Shown here: positions 5,492-6,197 of the stretch, piece by piece
Position numbering within the stretch: position 1 is the stretch's first letter
Layout of the letters: the number at the start of each line of letters is the position of its first letter
Source of the DNA: Candidatus Hydrogenedentota bacterium
GTDB taxonomy: Bacteria > Hydrogenedentota > Hydrogenedentia > Hydrogenedentales > JAGMZX01
Reading direction: 5' to 3'
Length of the DNA stretch: 6,197 nt
NCBI GenBank assembly: GCA_029556545.1
Contig: JAKQEQ010000048.1
Span: 1-6,197, forward strand
Position numbers and translations under genes: made by a program
Notes under the pieces: generated by a model
Database searches by the model: none
Told to the model about the DNA's origin: nothing
Seen by the model: only the letters and a program-made list of their open reading frames with translations

Positions 5492-5839
5492 TCACCCCGT
5501 GTTGGAACCGAGTTCCTGCAGACGCGCGTTGATGGCCGCGACCACGCTCCGGCGTTTCTCCGCCGCAAGCCACGACCTCAGCCGTTCCGCGTCCGTTTCC
5601 GCCTGGACGCGCGCCACGGCGTCGGGCGCCTGCAGGGCGGCAAGGCTCTCCGGCGTATCGGTCTCCGGCGCTCCGGCAACAGGGGCGTCATCGCGCACCA
5701 CGACAAGGTGGCCCGAGGCCACGGCGCGCTGCATTTGGGGGCTGAGCGAGGCGGCTCCGGCCACCTCGCCCCGCTTGAGTTCGAGTCCGGCATCCGTGAC
5801 GAGCAGCATGCCGGCGCGTACGTTCTTCACTTGGACCAT
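5492..5839 (-). CDS. Small phage protein of unknown function encoded after the capsid gene
   Basis: A 115-residue protein between the capsid and adaptor genes; no named family is recognised. The first 50 residues look like a compact beta domain (VKNVRAGMLLVTDAGLELKR, then GEVAGAASLSPQMQRAVASG and HLVVV). An Ala, Pro and acidic linker (about 51-75) follows, then a charged C-terminal helix (AETDAERLRSWLAAEKRRSVV and on). The N-terminal part resembles the product of 1627-1941, and both genes share the 11-base start segment AAGTGAAGAAC. This suggests a duplicated domain used at two points of the virion. The C-terminal helix is absent from the other copy. A strong GGGAGG site precedes the ATG by 9 nt, right after the capsid stop. 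Position after the capsid would suit a decoration, head-fibre or connector-linked protein, but that is inference. No signal peptide or membrane segment is present. Confidence 0.85.
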   Translation of the reverse strand: MVQVKNVRAGMLLVTDAGLELKRGEVAGAASLSPQMQRAVASGHLVVVRDDAPVAGAPETDTPESLAALQAPDAVARVQAETDAERLRSWLAAEKRRSVVAAINARLQELGSNTG

Positions 5840-5854
5840 GTGCGGCAGCCTCCC

Positions 5855-6197
5855 TTATCCGAGAATCCGGATCTTGACCAGAATCTCCGGGCGGGTGACG
5901 CCCTGGCCCAGTTCCATCCACACGAGCCAGCCGGTCTTGAACTGCGTCTTGACCTCGATGGACTCCGTGGTGAGCGTCTCGCGAATGGGCATCTTGCCGA
6001 CCTCGGCGTCCGGCACGAGGATGATCTCGTCCATCGCCGCCGCGGCGGTCAACAGGATGCCGCCCGTGCCGTAATTCTTGATGACGCCCTTGGCGCGCAA
6101 CTCGGCCTTCGTCTCGGGGTCGAGGTTCCACGAACGCATATCGTTGAACCGCCGCCCGCGCATGACGATGTACTTCACGGACATCTCCAGGTCCTCG
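5855..6197 (-). CDS. Probable phage major capsid protein, C-terminal end only
   Basis: Open from the right window edge for 114 codons to the TAA at 5855-5857. The gene starts outside the window, and the internal ATG at 6184 should not be taken as the start because the frame continues before it (EDLE). The visible end reads MSVKYIVMRGRRFNDMRSWN, a short basic stretch, then YGTGGILLTAAAAMDEIILV, PDAEVGKMPIRETLTTESIE and VKTQFKTGWLVWMELGQGVT. Strand-rich C-terminal ends with a ligand-like 'IL-T-AM--I--VPD' strand and a 'W-VWMELGQGV' strand are typical of major capsid proteins with the HK97 fold. The identification is strengthened by the adaptor, stopper and tail-completion genes directly downstream. 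Without the N-terminal and central domains the capsid family cannot be named, and another head protein is possible. Confidence 0.8.
   Translation of the reverse strand, partial: EDLEMSVKYIVMRGRRFNDMRSWNLDPETKAELRAKGVIKNYGTGGILLTAAAAMDEIILVPDAEVGKMPIRETLTTESIEVKTQFKTGWLVWMELGQGVTRPEILVKIRILG

Overview
The window is a stretch of the late (structural) operon of a tailed phage or prophage with a contractile tail, from a GC-rich bacterial host. It carries one foreign cargo gene in the opposite orientation. No integrase, host gene or tRNA is visible, so host taxon and the prophage versus free phage question stay open.

All the virion genes lie on the minus strand and are read right to left. In transcription order they are: the C-terminal end of a probable major capsid protein (5855-6197, cut by the window edge); a small protein of unknown function (5492-5839); a probable head-tail adaptor (5008-5487); a probable head-closure or stopper protein (4655-5020); an HK97 gp10 / virion-morphogenesis-like tail-completion protein (4171-4665); a probable tail terminator (1958-2512); a second small protein resembling the first (1627-1941); and the tail sheath (1-1623, C-terminus cut by the window edge). 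The genes overlap or lie a few bases apart, mostly with good ribosome binding sites, so they look like one co-transcribed head-to-tail assembly module. The sheath is the largest gene and shows that the tail is contractile.

This module is interrupted only once, between the tail-completion and tail-terminator genes. There a 428-residue FRG-domain protein (2749-4035) is encoded on the plus strand, flanked by about 236 and 135 bases of noncoding DNA. Its codon choice is less GC-rich than that of the virion genes. It has the layout of a phage moron or cargo gene, and accessory immunity is a reasonable but unproven role.

The cargo gene's stop codon lies inside a sequence laid out like an integron attC site: an ACCTAAC box, then a hairpin with one bulged C. 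A GTTAACC box lies two bases before the proposed ATG. The FRG gene may therefore be an integron gene cassette that landed in a phage tail operon. The paired central spacer and a missing G at the right-hand core argue for caution. Other structures noted are a bulged hairpin covering the tail-terminator ribosome binding site and two mutually exclusive hairpins at the end of the tail-terminator gene.
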